Assembly (NCBI GenBank): GCA_922989275.2 | Contig: OV277864.1 | Span: 8,680,001-8,744,000, forward strand | Length of the DNA stretch: 64,000 nucleotides | Reading direction: 5' to 3' | DNA from: Gari tellinella | Lineage: Eukaryota > Mollusca > Bivalvia > Cardiida > Psammobiidae | Part shown: in pieces, positions 62,630-64,000 of the stretch | How the letters are laid out: the number at the start of each line of letters is the position of its first letter | Numbering within the stretch: position 1 is the stretch's first letter | Translations under genes and position numbers: made by a program | Notes under the pieces: generated by a model | Databases searched by the model: none | Seen by the model: only the letters and a program-made list of their open reading frames with translations | What the model was told of the DNA's origin: nothing

Positions 62630-62790
62630 TACCAGTTGGCAGTGCGCAACAGAGTGTTGCATTTAGCTCTCGACGTTTTTGGCGGAAACAACTGATCAGA
62701 CTCGCGCCAAGGCGCTCGTCAGATCGGCTATTTCCGCCAAAAACGTCTCGAGCTAAATACATCACTCTGTCAACTGGTAATGTGTATATA
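62630..62790. repeat. Long fold-back with centre GCGCCAAGGCGC
   Basis: ACCAGTTGGCAGTG, ATTTAGCTCTCGACGTTTTT, TTGGCGGAAA and their complements nest around 62704-62715. Confidence 0.8.
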
Positions 62791-63135
62791 TCGCACCTCT
62801 CTCGGTAACAATGAAGCTATGTCACGGTGTTTGTGACACTTTTGCAGAGTTGTTTTAGTGTGCGTGGATCCTGATCTACCAAAGAAATAGATGGATAGTG
62901 AAGGGAGTAAAAATAACTGGATTACTTAAATAATTTCATATTAATTCCATTTCTTCCATGAGGAGATGAGATGTTTTTAACATCTCAAATAAATTAATAA
63001 CTGAAAAAAACCGTATATTTATTGGTGTCTTCAATTCATTTCATGTTTAACATACATGTATATTTGACAGAATAATACTCAAATGATACATATCACAAAA
63101 AGACCAATGTATGTATAGGCCTAATAATAAATATT

Positions 63136-63391
63136 CAGGGCTTCCATAAGTTGACAAGAAAAATCCAAAGATTTCCAAATTTGCATTTTAAGTGTGATTT
63201 TTACGTATCGTACGTTTACCACATAGCTTGTTTCTAGTTGTGTTGACATGTGACTACTTAAAGCATGCTAGAAGTAAAGCAGAATGCGCCTTTTAAAGGC
63301 TCATTCTGCTTTACTTTCAGCCTGCTTTAAGCTACAATGTACCAGAAAAAATCCGAAGATTTAGGAAAAATCCGGAGAAATGGCAGCCCTG
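63136..63391. mobile_element. CAGGGCT-family MITE, TSD AATATT
   Basis: CAGGGCTTCCATAAG to AAATGGCAGCCCTG, GCATTCTGCTTTACTT hairpin, AATATT at 63130-63135 and 63392-63397. Confidence 0.82.
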
Positions 63392-63400
63392 AATATTAGC

Positions 63401-63435
63401 ATGGAGAAATTACAGATGGTCTGTAATTTCTCCAT
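63401..63435. mobile_element. 35-bp palindrome of the same family
   Basis: ATGGAGAAATTACAGA, spacer TGG, then the complement of the first arm. Flanks AATATTAGC (63392-63400) and GATATTAGA (63436-63444) share ATATTAG (7 of 9). It lies immediately after a CAGGGCT MITE. Confidence 0.7.
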
Positions 63436-63444
63436 GATATTAGA

Positions 63445-64000
63445 CATAAAGGTTTATTTCTTTATTTGAAGAAACGCAAAAATGTACACTCGCTCAAATA
63501 AAAGTAGATTCTAACATTGTCAGTTAAATTTAAAATAAGATTTATTTGTTTCATTTTCACATGTTCTGCCTGCCAAGTAGATCCTGATCGTAATAGATAT
63601 TTAATCTATATTTGATGAAACACAATAATTATATACTCCCTTAACCTAAAGCAGATCCTAGCATTCTACCTTCTCCAATCAAACTAGATCTATTTCTTAT
63701 TCATTTTTTTAACATTCACTGTCTACATAGCAGATCCAGATCAAAGAACGGATTCTAATCAAGGTCGCAAATACTTTCAAACGATTTTCAATGTTCAATT
63801 TTTTACATTGTTTTCCATTATTTCCCACTTTATTACCGACTTTATTGACCCGACATAGAATGTTTACCGTTTCCAGAACTGCAGGATCGTATAGTTTAGA
63901 TCCTACCCATTTGTAAAGCACGAAAAGGTACAAGTGATTACATATCAATTAGTAATTGATCAAGCAAGAGGTGTGATATACAGGTACATGAATCTTTATT
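63445..64000. other. Gene-free end of window
   Basis: AT-rich; no repeat match or supported gene. Confidence 0.45.

Overview
The window is animal nuclear DNA: AT-rich, with spliced genes, very little coding sequence and dense repeats. The repeats (families bounded by AGCTCACCTGAGCC and TATGCCCC, many hairpin MITEs, CR1-like and zinc-finger-tailed LINE remnants, a Penelope-like element) resemble those of molluscs, probably a bivalve. That taxonomic call is inference from familiarity. No sequence here proves a species.

Two protein genes stand out. A mitochondrial ClpX homologue (AAA+ unfoldase of the ClpXP protease) runs on the + strand from about 13.15 to 36.29 kb in nine recognisable exons. 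They keep a compatible reading frame through all eight introns and give about 521 residues. The exon with the start codon and most of the targeting sequence lies upstream and was not found. A single-coding-exon glycosyltransferase with a DXD motif (GT32-like, 360 aa) lies on the - strand at 51.8-52.9 kb. There is one well-formed tRNA (anticodon GGT, Thr) at 60.97 kb. Decayed coding remnants include a 5'-truncated CR1-like LINE (0.8-2.6 kb), three other LINE 3' fragments, a Penelope-like GIY-YIG segment (16.1-17.2 kb) and a degenerate multi-copy family gene (44.6-45.8 kb).

Layout: 0-6 kb holds LINE remnants and two long-terminal-inverted-repeat elements with 8-9 bp target duplications. 6-13 kb holds AGCTCACC repeats broken up by other elements, including a 2.5 kb TIR element. 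13-36 kb is the ClpX gene, its introns packed with TTAA-flanked MITEs. 37-41.7 kb is tandem-unit repeats. 41.8-46.5 kb is a MITE-poor block with decayed genes. 46.5-51 kb is more repeats. 51-54 kb is the glycosyltransferase and TA-flanked MITEs. 54-59.5 kb is nested MITEs. 59.5-64 kb contains the tRNA and a possible promoter.

Three things deserve most attention. (1) Intron 4 of ClpX contains 27 tandem 62-bp copies of the intron/exon junction that completes the Walker A motif, each a ready-made acceptor and most also a donor-like site. (2) Three tiny palindromes (24-35 bp) sit between 9-bp direct repeats, one of them inside a reverse transcriptase reading frame, which looks like a miniature mobile element. 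(3) Four copies of a TTAA-flanked, piggyBac-like MITE carry an internal tRNA-Leu-like sequence. Several otherwise distinct MITE families also share the same hairpin cores.
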